DNA of 36,704 nucleotides. Origin: Pseudomonadota bacterium (GTDB taxonomy: Bacteria > Desulfobacterota > Desulfobacteria > Desulfobacterales > Desulfobacteraceae). Below are positions 15,045-23,143 of the stretch, piece after piece. Where the stretch lies: NCBI GenBank assembly GCA_018816605.1, contig JAHIVS010000270.1, positions 1 through 36,704 on the forward strand, in the 5' to 3' direction. The translations under genes and the position numbers were made by a program. Positions within the stretch are counted from its first letter, which is position 1. Each line of letters starts with the position of its first letter. The notes under the pieces were generated by a model. That model saw only the letters and a list, made by a program, of their open reading frames with translations, was not told the origin of the DNA and did no database searches.

Positions 15045-15607
15045 ATTGAGAGCAACAGGCTTCTTCCCCCTTTTTTTTTCGGTGTGTCCACCAGGATGAA
15101 TCCTGCCTTTATGGCGGTTTCCATGATGGCCTTAAATTGGGTTTTTGATACATGAAAAACAGGTTCCACCAGGAGAAACAGGCCGCCGGGCCGCAACACT
15201 TCTTTTACCTGCTCCAGGAAGGCGCCTGTGTCAGGGGTTTCATGGACCATATAAAAGGCCAGAATAAAATCAGCCTGTGTCCCCTGGTTGAGACCAATCC
15301 GGTCCTGGGCGCAATTGTGAAGCTGTATCCTGTCGGCCAGGTTTTCCTTTGCGGCTTTTTTTTTCACCTTTTCCAGCATTTCCTTTTGCAGGTCAACGGC
15401 AATTACCTTTCCTGTTTTCCCCGCCATCTTGGCCATGTCAATGGAAAAATAGCCCGGACCGCATCCAAGGTCCACAATGGTATATCCCTTTTGAATATAG
15501 CCGTCCAGGATTTTTTTGGGGTTTTGGATGATCCTGCGGATGAAATTATCCAGGAAAAATGAATGGGAGTGGCTGCAGACATCCCCCTTGAAGTTTTTGT
15601 TGTACAT
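15041..15607 (-). CDS. Class I SAM-dependent methyltransferase
   Basis: A 188-residue methyltransferase. Motif I is TIVDLGCGPGYFSIDMAKMAG (about residues 44-64), the acidic ribose-binding strand is VIAVDLQKEML, motif II covers ADFILAFYMVHETPD and motif III LRPGGLFLLVEP. The acceptor is unknown; this Methyltransf_11/31-like group methylates small molecules or arsenite-like substrates, but the N-terminal CSHSHSF segment is not diagnostic. AGGAGG lies just upstream of the ATG. The MarR gene ends 55 bp upstream in the same direction, and both genes carry the same operator-like site in front, so the methyltransferase is a probable MarR target. Its stop overlaps that of the convergent acyl-CoA ligase gene. 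Confidence 0.85.
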   Translation of the reverse strand: MYNKNFKGDVCSHSHSFFLDNFIRRIIQNPKKILDGYIQKGYTIVDLGCGPGYFSIDMAKMAGKTGKVIAVDLQKEMLEKVKKKAAKENLADRIQLHNCAQDRIGLNQGTQADFILAFYMVHETPDTGAFLEQVKEVLRPGGLFLLVEPVFHVSKTQFKAIMETAIKAGFILVDTPKKKGGRSLLLSI

Positions 15608-15626
15608 TGGGCCTCCTGAAATTATA

Positions 15627-15645
15627 GTGTTTAGTTTGTATACGC
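15627..15645. promoter_or_regulatory. MarR operator-like inverted repeat upstream of the methyltransferase
   Basis: GTGTTTA-N5-TATACGC, an imperfect 19-bp dyad, lies about 20 bp upstream of the methyltransferase start. It matches the site in front of the marR gene (16131-16149), including flanking bases, when the latter is read on the other strand. Confidence 0.6.
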
Positions 15646-15661
15646 CTTTGGTAAAAAAATG

Positions 15662-16123
15662 TTATTCAGATGACAGATTTCTGCGGACGAGAAAATCTTC
15701 CACCCGGGTTAAAAAATCAACAATCACCTCGGTTTTTTTGGGGTCAAGATCCCGAAGGTAATGACTGAAGCCTCCGTCCATCGTTTCATGCCAGTGCTTG
15801 TGGGCCCAATAGGCCATATTCCCCTTGGCTGTCAGATAGACAATGGACCGGGACAGATTTTCAGGATCTGGTTTTTTGGTGGTCAGCCCTTTCTTTTCAA
15901 GCCGTTTCAACCCCTGGGAGACGCCTCCCTTGGTGATTCCGATCAGATTCCCGATATCGGTGACACTCAGGTTTTTATTGTCGCCGATGATCTCCACCAT
16001 ATGGATCTCCGAGTGGGAAAGGACATGGCCTGTGCCGAACTGCCTGGGTCTTTTATCCAGTTTAAGGGCCAGTGCCAGGATGGATTGAAACTTTCCATGA
16101 ATTTTTTGTTTGTGGCAATTCAT
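15662..16123 (-). CDS. MarR-family transcriptional regulator
   Basis: A 153-residue winged-helix regulator. The core is LSHSEIHMVEIIGDNKNLSV, then the recognition-helix region TDIGNLIGITKGGVSQGLKRL, followed by wing KKGLTTKKPDPENLSRSIVYL and the C-terminal dimerisation helices. It probably represses itself and the downstream methyltransferase: its own promoter (TTGACA, 15-bp gap, TATACA) is overlapped by a dyad that recurs before the methyltransferase. The inducer is unknown. Confidence 0.9.
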   Translation of the reverse strand: MNCHKQKIHGKFQSILALALKLDKRPRQFGTGHVLSHSEIHMVEIIGDNKNLSVTDIGNLIGITKGGVSQGLKRLEKKGLTTKKPDPENLSRSIVYLTAKGNMAYWAHKHWHETMDGGFSHYLRDLDPKKTEVIVDFLTRVEDFLVRRNLSSE

Positions 16124-16130
16124 GGGAAAT

Positions 16131-16158
16131 GTGTATACCTGCTAAACACTTTTGTCAA
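16131..16158 (-). promoter_or_regulatory. marR promoter with overlapping operator
   Basis: On the minus strand TTGACA (16158-16153) is followed after 15 bp by TATACA (16137-16132). The dyad GTGTTTA-N5-TATACAC (16149-16131) overlaps the spacer and the -10, and ends 8 bp before the ATG. This is a normal arrangement for MarR autorepression. Confidence 0.6.
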
Positions 16159-16328
16159 GAAAAAATTCTCCTGGCCGGGGTGACGGGCGTTATGGTGCGG
16201 CAATTTTCTGTGGGTGAATATGAAGGTATGGAAAGATCTTGTGGCCTGAAAATTTTAAAGAAAAAAATCCATTACAGGGATAATGGACTCGCCCCTTGTG
16301 GTCCGCAGCAACGACTTGTTATCTCAGA

Positions 16329-16623
16329 CTATTTGTAGGATTTTTTTCTATGTTTGATTCTGAGAACCAAAACAGTTTTATTCTCAATAATAGCAAATAG
16401 TATTCTATAATCGTCAACTCGATATTTATGCAATCGGGCAAATTTGCCTTTCAACTCTTGGAACAGCTCTGGACTGCTGGCCAAATCTGTTTCTATTTTG
16501 TCTAATATCCTTTTGACTTGATCTTTCTGTTGTTTTTGCAACTGAATCAAGTTCCCGAACAAGTTCATCAGGCATTCTAATCAATGGTAGTCCTTTCTGC
16601 CCGGCACAGTCAATCGCACCCAA
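16329..16623 (-). pseudogene. RelE/ParE-family toxin, apparently frameshifted
   Basis: The C-terminal frame (stop at 16329) gives KDQVKRILDKIETDLASS, ELKGKFARLHKYRVDDYRIL and VLVLRIKHRKKSYK, a clear RelE/ParE toxin C-terminus with the conserved Arg and Tyr residues. The expected N-terminus is not in that frame. It appears in the overlapping frame as MPDELVRELDSVAKTT, just upstream of an A-rich stretch near 16535-16545. Joining the two frames there gives a continuous RelE-like protein. No antitoxin gene is recognisable on either side. A free-standing 79-residue product starting at 16568 is possible but would lack the first helix in the right frame. A programmed shift cannot be excluded. Confidence 0.55.
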
Positions 16624-17213
16624 AGCCCTTCATATGATCCGCGCATGTTTTGTAAATTTATCAGTGTATAGAGTTTCCTCTTGCATTTTCAATCCGGGAA
16701 TGCTTATTTCCAAATAAAGTTGATTTTCGGATTTTATCCGACCTGCATTCAAATCGGCTGGATATCATTAAAATTTTCAGGGTATGCGGTTGGCTGTCGG
16801 ATAATAATTAATACCCAGGTCCGCACATCATTTTGATTAAACTTAAAAGGACGTGATCAACGACAATTATTTTTTCCCTTCAACGACAATTAGAATTCCC
16901 GTTTTTTCCTCTATATAACTAACTAATTTAATTAAAAAACGCTTTTAGTTGTCGAGGACGTTGCGCGCCCTCGACAATGCGCTGCGGATTCCATCCCCTG
17001 GCCGCAGCGCATTATAGAGTCAGGCGCTCAAGCGAACTAAATCAAGTGTTCTTGTGCCGCCTAGGTTATTGATTATGATCCCAATGGCCTGAATGTAAGA
17101 AACCAACCCTATGGAAAAGTGATAACAAGGCTTCCTTGGGTCCATTGCTTCCCGATCAGACAGGGCTTAAAAAAAACTGATCGCCATTGCCCTTACCCTG
17201 AACACCATTGATA
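16624..17213. other. 590-bp gene-free, partly AT-rich stretch with stacked inverted repeats
   Basis: No convincing coding region is seen. The stretch includes two copies of CAACGACAATTA at about 16859 and 16882, a 9-bp inverted repeat (16949-16957 with 16969-16977), and a perfect 12-bp inverted repeat (16976-16987 with 17002-17013) sharing two bases with the first. Composition changes sharply from AT-rich to GC-rich at about 16945. This looks like decayed mobile DNA next to the broken toxin gene. Confidence 0.5.
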
Positions 17214-18029
17214 TCAAAGCCCAACCAGCTTTTTCCATGAAGGGATTTGAAAAACGCAGTCGTCTGCCTCCTGTTCCATCCGAAGGAAGAGGGGCGCAGG
17301 CAGGGTAAGTGTCAGAATATCGTCTCGAAAACGCTTGCGCATGACCTCCCGGCCATCGGTCCCCATCATACCCAGCACGGCCCTGGGGGACGCTGATTCT
17401 GCCTCGGAATAGGCAAAAGCGGATATACTGCAACAATCTGTGCCCTGGGGTGCCCGGACAGGGTCGGTCCCTTGCATGACCGACCCTGCAAGCGTTACAA
17501 GACCTGAAAACTCAACCGGATTTACCGGAAATATTACGGTGCGGATATTCTCATTAAAAGAGGTGCGGCTTAAAGGTTTAAACAGAACGTACCTGTACGG
17601 AATATTGTAGCGCGGAAATTCATGAAGAATCCATTCCCTGGCCGATTTTGAACTACAATGCCTGCGCTCGCCATACTCGTACATGGATCGCCAGTTTTTA
17701 GGCGCGGCCTCTATTGTTGCTTGATATGCGGTCCTGTTTTCTGCTGATTTATGCCCCTTACTAAACAAGGCGGTATACAGATCCAACTGTTCATCCGATG
17801 CATCGAAATCGGTCCCAAAACCCAACGCCGCGCGACCGCCTGTGCAGATGATGCTCTCGCGACTGCCGCCGGCAATTTTGCCGCCTGTGCTGGCATGGGC
17901 GAACAAATGGAGAACACAACCGAATTTACCATTTTTGTACTGGAATGCACCGGCGGGAATGGTATCGCTCCAAACCACTGCCACCGGCTCGAACTCTGGC
18001 CTGAGATTTTTCACAATCGTACTTTTCAT
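17214..18029 (-). CDS. DUF169 family protein
   Basis: A 271-residue protein matching the DUF169 outline: an N-terminal LRPEFEPVAVVWSDTIP, CVLHLFAHASTGGKI, the conserved glycine-rich ICTGGRAALGFGTDF, KPLSRTSFNENIRTVIFPVNP, and a second half with GTDCCSISAFAYSEAESASPRA. Members are widespread in anaerobes and archaea; function is not established. Several Cys residues are conserved-looking and could bind a metal. AGGAG lies 6 nt before the start. The gene is followed by an empty stretch and preceded by a small transporter gene in the same direction. Confidence 0.75.
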   Translation of the reverse strand: MKSTIVKNLRPEFEPVAVVWSDTIPAGAFQYKNGKFGCVLHLFAHASTGGKIAGGSRESIICTGGRAALGFGTDFDASDEQLDLYTALFSKGHKSAENRTAYQATIEAAPKNWRSMYEYGERRHCSSKSAREWILHEFPRYNIPYRYVLFKPLSRTSFNENIRTVIFPVNPVEFSGLVTLAGSVMQGTDPVRAPQGTDCCSISAFAYSEAESASPRAVLGMMGTDGREVMRKRFRDDILTLTLPAPLFLRMEQEADDCVFQIPSWKKLVGL

Positions 18030-18099
18030 GCTGAACTCCTGTAGATAAAAGTCTTGCCCGGTTTCATTAAAACGTCATGAATATCCGGGTCTAATAAAG

Positions 18100-18513
18100 T
18101 TAATTTACAAAAAAATAGATGGCTGCAAAGGCGCTGATAATGCCCAGTCCCTCTTTCAGAGTAATAGGTTCTTTTAGAACCAGCCATCCCAAAGTAAGGG
18201 TGATCACCGGTGACAATGAAGTGAACATGGCCACCACAGACACCTTTTGGTACTTGACGGCAAAAAGGAAACCAAGGGCACCGGTAAGGCCCACGATCCC
18301 GGTCACAACGGCCAGACAAATGCCCTTGGGATTGATGTCCGGCCTGAAATCCAGGCGGGTGAGAATTACGACCCCGACAATGATGGCGCCGATAACTTCA
18401 TAGATCATGGCACTCATGGGGCTGATGTACCGGGTGGTGATTTTGGGGATAAAGCTCCATACGCCCCAGCATATTAGGGTCAGTGACGCTGGCAGAAGCC
18501 ATTGGGATATCAT
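18100..18513 (-). CDS. Small EamA/DMT-superfamily membrane transporter (single EamA domain)
   Basis: A 137-residue protein with about five hydrophobic helices and a single EamA repeat: WLLPASLTLICWGVWSFIPK at the start, AMIYEVIGAIIVGVVIL, GLTGALGFLFAVKYQKVSVV, FTSLSPVITLTLGWLVLKEP and a final helix. Single-repeat members probably work as homodimers, exporting or importing small metabolites. It lies 70 bp upstream of the DUF169 gene in the same direction and divergent from the large regulator at 18669. A 9-bp inverted repeat (18512-18520 with 18620-18628) spans the divergent interval. Confidence 0.82.
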   Translation of the reverse strand: MISQWLLPASLTLICWGVWSFIPKITTRYISPMSAMIYEVIGAIIVGVVILTRLDFRPDINPKGICLAVVTGIVGLTGALGFLFAVKYQKVSVVAMFTSLSPVITLTLGWLVLKEPITLKEGLGIISAFAAIYFFVN

Positions 18514-18668
18514 TTGGCAAATCTCCTTTTTAAAATTTCAGGCAATTAGGCTCTTAATAACAGGCCACCGTTCCTTTTATGTTCCCAAAAGCGTGACACC
18601 ACCGTCCCAAATTAAAAAATTGCCAAATCCGGGGGAATAATATAAGTTTTCTCCAGGAGAAACAGCCC

Positions 18669-21600
18669 ATGACCCAGATTGAATTTTTATTTTTCGGTCC
18701 CCCGTGTTTCCGTGTGAACGGTACGGCAGTAAAGATCAGCCGGCGCAAGGCCGTTGCATTGGCCGCCTACCTGGCTGTTACCGCCAAACCCCATTCCAGG
18801 GAAAAACTGGCCACCATGTTCTGGCCGGAAAGCGACCCGGCAAGATCCAGGGCATCTCTTCGCAAGGCTCTTTCGCTCATAATAAAGGTGCTGGGCAAGT
18901 TCTGGCTGGACATTGACAGGGAAACCATCGGTTTTGTGCCCCATGAAAACCTGCAGGTGGATGTGAACCGGTTCCTGGAACTTGCCGCCGTGCTTCCCCG
19001 GAGCAAGGGGGGGGAAAAGCGGGACAGCCCAAAGCAGATCAAACCGGAACAGGCCAGATCGGAACAGATCAGGGCGCTTGAAGGGGCGGCCCATATCTGC
19101 AAGCCTTTTTTTCTTTCGGGGTTCTTTCTCAAAGATGCCCCGGATTTTGAGGACTGGCAGATGGAACAATCCGAACGGCTAAGCCGGCGGGCTGCTGAAG
19201 TCCTGGAATACCTTACCCGGTCAGGGATGAGCCGGGGCGCATATTCACAGGCGCTTTCCCATGCCCGGCAACTGGCCGCCCTGGATCCCCTGGATGAAGG
19301 TGCCCAGCGGCTGTTGATCCGCCTTTATGCAAAAACGGGGCAGCCCGGCGTTGCCCTCCGCCAGTATGAAAAATGTAAAACCCTGCTGGAAAAGGAACTG
19401 GGCGTCCTGCCTGAAGGCGAGACAAGGGCACTTGGGGAACGTATCCGGGAAGCCGGAAGGAACGGGGAGTTCAAATCAGCCGCAACCCTGCCCCGGGTCA
19501 GGCTTCCGGCCCAGTCCACACGCTTTGTGGGCCGGAAGGATGAAATAAAAACCCTGGAAGGACTAATGGCAGCACCTGAAGTACGGCTTCTTACCCTGAC
19601 CGGGCAGGGAGGCGTCGGCAAGACCCGGCTCGCCCTGGAGCTTGCTAAAACGCTTATAGATGGTTTTCCCCATGGGGTATTTTTTATCGGGATGGCAGGC
19701 TTAAGGTCAACCGGCGAACTTGCCGGCGAACTGCTCAAGGCCCTGGGGCTTGCCTCGGACAGAAAAACCGGATTGGAAGACCAGATATTTAATTTCCTGG
19801 GGCAAAAAAAAGTCCTGCTGGTGATGGACAATTTCGAACATTTGCCCCAGGCAGGAGGCCTTGTTCTGGAATTGCTGGCAAAGGCCCCTTTTCTTAAAAT
19901 CCTGGTCACATCAAGAACCAGGCTCATGCTCGAAGGGGAACATCTTTTCTGCATATCAGACCTTTCCCGTCCCAGGTTTTTTTTGACCGGCAGTGAAAAG
20001 GCTGCTGTCCTAGGCCGAGCAAAAGAAACCTGGGATGCGGTTGCCCTTTTCCTTTCCACAGCCGAAAGGGTCAGGCCGGATGTGAAACTGGACAGGGATA
20101 ATTTTCAGGCAATATCACGGATCTGCGACCTGACCGGGGGCATGCCCCTTGCCCTGATACTGGCAGCCGGATGGATGGATGTATTCCTTCCGGGAGAAAT
20201 TGCGGACAGGATCCAGGAAAGCCTGAATTTTTTAAGGACCGATATCCGGGATATGCCTGAACGTCACCAGAGCATATCGGCTGTATTTGAAACCTCCTGG
20301 TCCTGTCTGGCCCAAAAAGAGAAAGACCTTTTGATGAAGCTTGCCGCTTTTCAGCATAGCTTTACGCTTAAGGCGGTGTCCCGGGTTGCGGGAATGGACC
20401 CGGAAACCACAGCACTTAAGACAACGGGGCTGGTAAGAAAGTCGCTTCTCCGGGCAGATCCTGAAACCGGACGTTTTGAAATGCATCCTTTGCTGAGGCA
20501 GTATGCCCGAAAACACCTGTCGGCATCCGGCCTAGAGGATGAAATACTGGATGCCCATAAATACCATTACCTATCCCTGGCCCGTGAAAATGAGCACGGC
20601 TTGATCGGTGAGGCCATGTTGGCCTGCCGCAGAAACATGGATGCGGAATTTCCCAATATCCGTCAGGCATGGCAAAGAGCCGTGGACCAAAAAGATCTTT
20701 TTGCCCTGCTTGGTGCTGCAAAGGGTGTATACATCTATTTTGACATGCATACCCGGTACCATGAAAGCCGCGCCCTGTTTCAACCGGCCAAAGTCCTTGT
20801 CATGGAAATGGCCCGTACGGAACCCTGCCCGGATATGGCCCTAATTCTCCTTTGCCGGCTGGATATGGCCGCAAGGCAGCGGCTTTCTGCCCGGCAGGCG
20901 TCAGAGCTCAAGGAGATGGCCGGGCAGTGTTTAAGGCTTGCCGTAAAACAAAAAGACCGGTCCGGCCGGGCATTTCCCCTTTTGCTGATGGGGGCTGTGG
21001 CCCAGAAAGAAAATGCATGGGACAAAGCCATCCGCCTCTTTGGCCTGAGTCTTAAGGCGTATCCCGGCATTGAACAGGCCTTCTGGGTGACGGTCCGAAT
21101 GGGGTTGTGCCGGCAGGCCCAGGGCCGGATGGACAAGGCAATGGAATATTTCTGGCAGGGCCATAAGGCCGGGAGCGAAGGAGGCGATGCGATTAAAAAG
21201 GCATGGACCCTGTGCAATATCGGGATCTGCGAACTGGGCAAGGGCAACCTTGAATCAAGCCACCTTCGCCTCCAGGAGGCTGCAGACGCCTTTGGCCGGA
21301 TCAGGGCACCCTTAGGCATGATGGCCGCATACGAGGAACTGGGCCTGATCTCCCTGCTGAAAGGAGACCTGACCGGGGCTGAAGCCTTGACCGATTTGGC
21401 CCTGGATATTTCAGAAGCGTTAGGTCTTGCCCTGTCACGGTTCAGAAATACCCTTGCCCTCAAGGGCGTTATCTTGATTGCATCGGGCGACCCCGGCCGT
21501 GCCGAAACCTTTCTTATCCGGGCCCAGGAAAACGGACAATCCTTTTTCATGGCTGGCCTGGGGATGACCTTTCTTGCCTGCCTGAAAAAAGATCCGGCAT

Positions 21601-21842
21601 TGGCCAAATTCCACCTGGGGGCTTCTGCTGACACCCTGCCGTTGGTTCATAAACCCCATTTGAATCTTTTGCACCTGCTGGCCCGGGCCTGGGTTCTGGT
21701 TGTGGACAGCCAGGATCTGCAGGCAGCAAAGACCCTGGATTTAATCTGTCATCACCCACTAAATCTTTCCGAGCTTTTCCGGGCCTGGGACCTGCCTGGG
21801 CAGCTTCTTTGCCAACTGAAGTCCAGAGGGGACGATACTTAA
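18669..21842 (+). CDS. BTAD/SARP-like STAND ATPase transcriptional regulator with TPR tail
   Basis: A 1057-residue regulator. The N-terminus (IEFLFFGPPCFRVNGTAVKISRR, split here) is an OmpR/SARP-like winged helix, followed by a BTAD helical region (about 95-265; DVNRFLELA, RLLIRLYAKTGQPGVALRQY, LEKELGVLPEGETRAL). An NB-ARC-type ATPase follows, with Walker A GQGGVGKT at 312-319 and Walker B VLLVMDNFEHL, then a winged-helix tail (MHPLLRQYARKHL). Residues from about 600 to the end are TPR-like helical repeats that would sense an inducer or partner. The start is supported by AGGAG. It is divergent from the EamA/DUF169 pair, which are its natural candidate targets. Immediately after its stop lies an attC-like site and an AT-rich gene cassette. 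Confidence 0.87.
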   Translation: MTQIEFLFFGPPCFRVNGTAVKISRRKAVALAAYLAVTAKPHSREKLATMFWPESDPARSRASLRKALSLIIKVLGKFWLDIDRETIGFVPHENLQVDVNRFLELAAVLPRSKGGEKRDSPKQIKPEQARSEQIRALEGAAHICKPFFLSGFFLKDAPDFEDWQMEQSERLSRRAAEVLEYLTRSGMSRGAYSQALSHARQLAALDPLDEGAQRLLIRLYAKTGQPGVALRQYEKCKTLLEKELGVLPEGETRALGERIREAGRNGEFKSAATLPRVRLPAQSTRFVGRKDEIKTLEGLMAAPEVRLLTLTGQGGVGKTRLALELAKTLIDGFPHGVFFIGMAGLRSTGELAGELLKALGLASDRKTGLEDQIFNFLGQKKVLLVMDNFEHLPQAGGLVLELLAKAPFLKILVTSRTRLMLEGEHLFCISDLSRPRFFLTGSEKAAVLGRAKETWDAVALFLSTAERVRPDVKLDRDNFQAISRICDLTGGMPLALILAAGWMDVFLPGEIADRIQESLNFLRTDIRDMPERHQSISAVFETSWSCLAQKEKDLLMKLAAFQHSFTLKAVSRVAGMDPETTALKTTGLVRKSLLRADPETGRFEMHPLLRQYARKHLSASGLEDEILDAHKYHYLSLARENEHGLIGEAMLACRRNMDAEFPNIRQAWQRAVDQKDLFALLGAAKGVYIYFDMHTRYHESRALFQPAKVLVMEMARTEPCPDMALILLCRLDMAARQRLSARQASELKEMAGQCLRLAVKQKDRSGRAFPLLLMGAVAQKENAWDKAIRLFGLSLKAYPGIEQAFWVTVRMGLCRQAQGRMDKAMEYFWQGHKAGSEGGDAIKKAWTLCNIGICELGKGNLESSHLRLQEAADAFGRIRAPLGMMAAYEELGLISLLKGDLTGAEALTDLALDISEALGLALSRFRNTLALKGVILIASGDPGRAETFLIRAQENGQSFFMAGLGMTFLACLKKDPALAKFHLGASADTLPLVHKPHLNLLHLLARAWVLVVDSQDLQAAKTLDLICHHPLNLSELFRAWDLPGQLLCQLKSRGDDT

Positions 21843-21894
21843 TTACAACAAACCAAATGAAGACGGGTAAACCGCTTATTTGGAAACGTTAGCC
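21843..21894 (+). other. attC-like site 1 (left boundary of gene cassette)
   Basis: Directly after the regulator stop, CCAAAT-G-AAG (21853-21862) pairs with CTTATTTGG, leaving one extrahelical G, and a small inner CGG/CCG pairing is present. The site ends with GTTAGCC at 21888-21894, a good match to the integron core GTTRRRY. The opposite core (TTACAAC, 21843-21849) keeps only the AAC end. Confidence 0.5.
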
Positions 21895-22557
21895 AGTAAA
21901 TATAGTCATGATTAAAATACAAAATCGACTAGCTATTGAACATAAAGGCGCAGCAACCAAACTTTTCTTGGATGCTTTTGGATCAAAGTTTTTTCCAATA
22001 CTTGGCAAAGGTGAAAAAACACAAAACCTGATTGAGTCCAGCATAAATAGTTATCAGTGTATTTCTGCTCTAGAAAATGGAAAACTAGTTGGGATTTTGG
22101 CAATTCAATACGGAAATGAAAGTTTCATTGACATATCGTTTTCTGAGCTTAAAGCGGTATATGGGCCAGTAAAAGGATTAGTGAAGTTAGCTCTGTTATC
22201 ATTATTCGATTATCAGCCTATCGAGAAAGAAATCCATATTGAATGCATTTCAGTAGATGGTTCATCGCGAGGAAAAGGTATTGGAACAAAACTACTAGAT
22301 GAACTGTTTTCACGATCTGAAAAAGATGGAGCTCATAAAGTAACTTTGGAGGTGGTAGATTCTAACCCTAAAGCAATTGCTCTTTATAAGAAAATTGGAT
22401 TTGTAGTTGAAAAACATTCCAAAATTTGGCCTATCAACAAAATAGTTGGATGGTCGTTTAATAACGTAATTAAAATGTACAAATCAATTGGCTAACATAT
22501 GCATCGAGAGGGGCTTCACCCGCCGCTTCGCGTCGGGCAAAGCCCCTCATGCAGGCG
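21889..22557 (+). mobile_element. Integron-type gene cassette carrying an acetyltransferase
   Basis: The segment has the anatomy of a circularisable cassette. It starts with TTAGCC just inside a GTTAGCC core, contains one AT-rich gene 13 bp further on, and ends in a hairpin site whose 5' core is GGCTAAC (22490-22496). That is the exact reverse complement of the core formed when the cassette closes on itself. Base composition contrasts with the GC-rich flanks. No integron integrase is present in the window, so this is a solitary cassette. Confidence 0.7.
21908..22495 (+). CDS. GNAT-family N-acetyltransferase (cassette-borne)
   Basis: A 195-residue acetyltransferase. The acetyl-CoA pyrophosphate loop is SRGKGIGTKLLDELF (about residues 119-133), preceded by the strand IHIECISVDG and followed by VTLEVVDSNPKAIALYKKIGF, the normal GNAT motif A/B arrangement. 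The first half (FLDAFGSKFFPILGKGEK, LVGILAIQYG) is less typical. Substrate unknown; the family ranges from antibiotics and amino acids to protein N-termini. Codon use is AT-rich and unlike the native neighbours. The stop lies inside the attC-like site, as is common in cassettes. Confidence 0.85.
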   Translation: MIKIQNRLAIEHKGAATKLFLDAFGSKFFPILGKGEKTQNLIESSINSYQCISALENGKLVGILAIQYGNESFIDISFSELKAVYGPVKGLVKLALLSLFDYQPIEKEIHIECISVDGSSRGKGIGTKLLDELFSRSEKDGAHKVTLEVVDSNPKAIALYKKIGFVVEKHSKIWPINKIVGWSFNNVIKMYKSIG

Positions 22558-22563
22558 TTGAAC
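22490..22563 (+). other. attC-like recombination site 2 (3' end of gene cassette)
   Basis: A 74-bp imperfect palindrome from GGCTAAC (22490-22496) to GTTGAAC (22557-22563, matches GTTRRRY). The arms pair as TGCAT-C-GAG with CTC-ATGCA, then GGGGCTT with AAGCCCC and CCCG with CGGG, leaving extrahelical bases as in integron attC sites. Confidence 0.7.
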
Positions 22564-22675
22564 AAAACCGCTTCGCGGAAGGAAGGGCAGCTCTAACCGT
22601 ATATTTACCCTTTATATTTATTTTTTGTTGTTCCATCATCTCCTGAACATTTACCCTAATTTTCAGGAGGTCAAA

Positions 22676-23002
22676 ATGACGGAACTCAGACGCAAATTTG
22701 AAAATCATCTTATTCTAAGGAGGTACTCGCCCAAGACAAGTACAGCTTACATCAATGCGGTCAAATTGCTGGCCCAGTATTACCGGCCATCACCTGATCT
22801 TTTGACCGACGACCAGGTTCAGGAGTATCTGCTGCATATGCTCAAAAAAAAGCGTTTGGCCTGGAACGTATGCAATGTTCACTTTTCAGGGATCAGACAC
22901 TTTTACACAAGTATTTTGAAAAGAGATATTCATCTATCCTTACCGCCCCGGCCAAGGATAAAAAAGATCGTATCCATTCACGGGGTAAGTGGGGTGATGT
23001 AA
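22676..23002 (+). pseudogene. Tyrosine recombinase, N-terminal domain only (truncated)
   Basis: The 108-residue product has only the SAM-like DNA-binding domain of a tyrosine recombinase: TELRRKFENHLILRRYSPKT, TAYINAVKLLAQYYRPSPD, LTDDQVQEYLLHMLKKKRL and NVHFSGIRHFYTSILKRDI. The catalytic domain with the Arg-His-Arg-Tyr residues is missing; the frame ends with an unrelated HGVSGVM tail soon after PPRPRIKK. The N-terminal pattern resembles the recombinases found next to IS91-like transposases and, more distantly, integron integrases. AGGAGG lies 5 nt before the ATG, in an 8-bp inverted repeat (22640-22647 with 22662-22669). It is almost certainly inactive as a recombinase. Confidence 0.75.
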
Positions 23003-23098
23003 CCGCTTGAAATCACACCCCATTTTAGTTTTTTCAACTAATTGAAATTATTACAAAAAAATCTAGATTTTTGTTTTTCTATATGTTAAGGTCTTTTC

Positions 23099-23143
23099 AT
23101 GGAGCTAAAAAGACCTTTTACAGAAGAAGATTGGGCAGCTACG
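23099..23143 (+). pseudogene. IS66-type transposase remnant (first ~15 codons)
   Basis: ATG at 23099 opens MELKRPFTEEDWAAT, matching the usual start of IS66-family transposases, where the next residues would be PEPVR. After Thr the similarity stops and the frame ends within 20 codons. The remaining transposase is absent. The call rests on a short match. Confidence 0.4.

Noticed and set aside
15621..15626. TATAAT on the minus strand before the methyltransferase gene as a -10 box
   Set aside because: The implied start would fall within the ribosome-binding site and no -35 is present at 16-18 bp.
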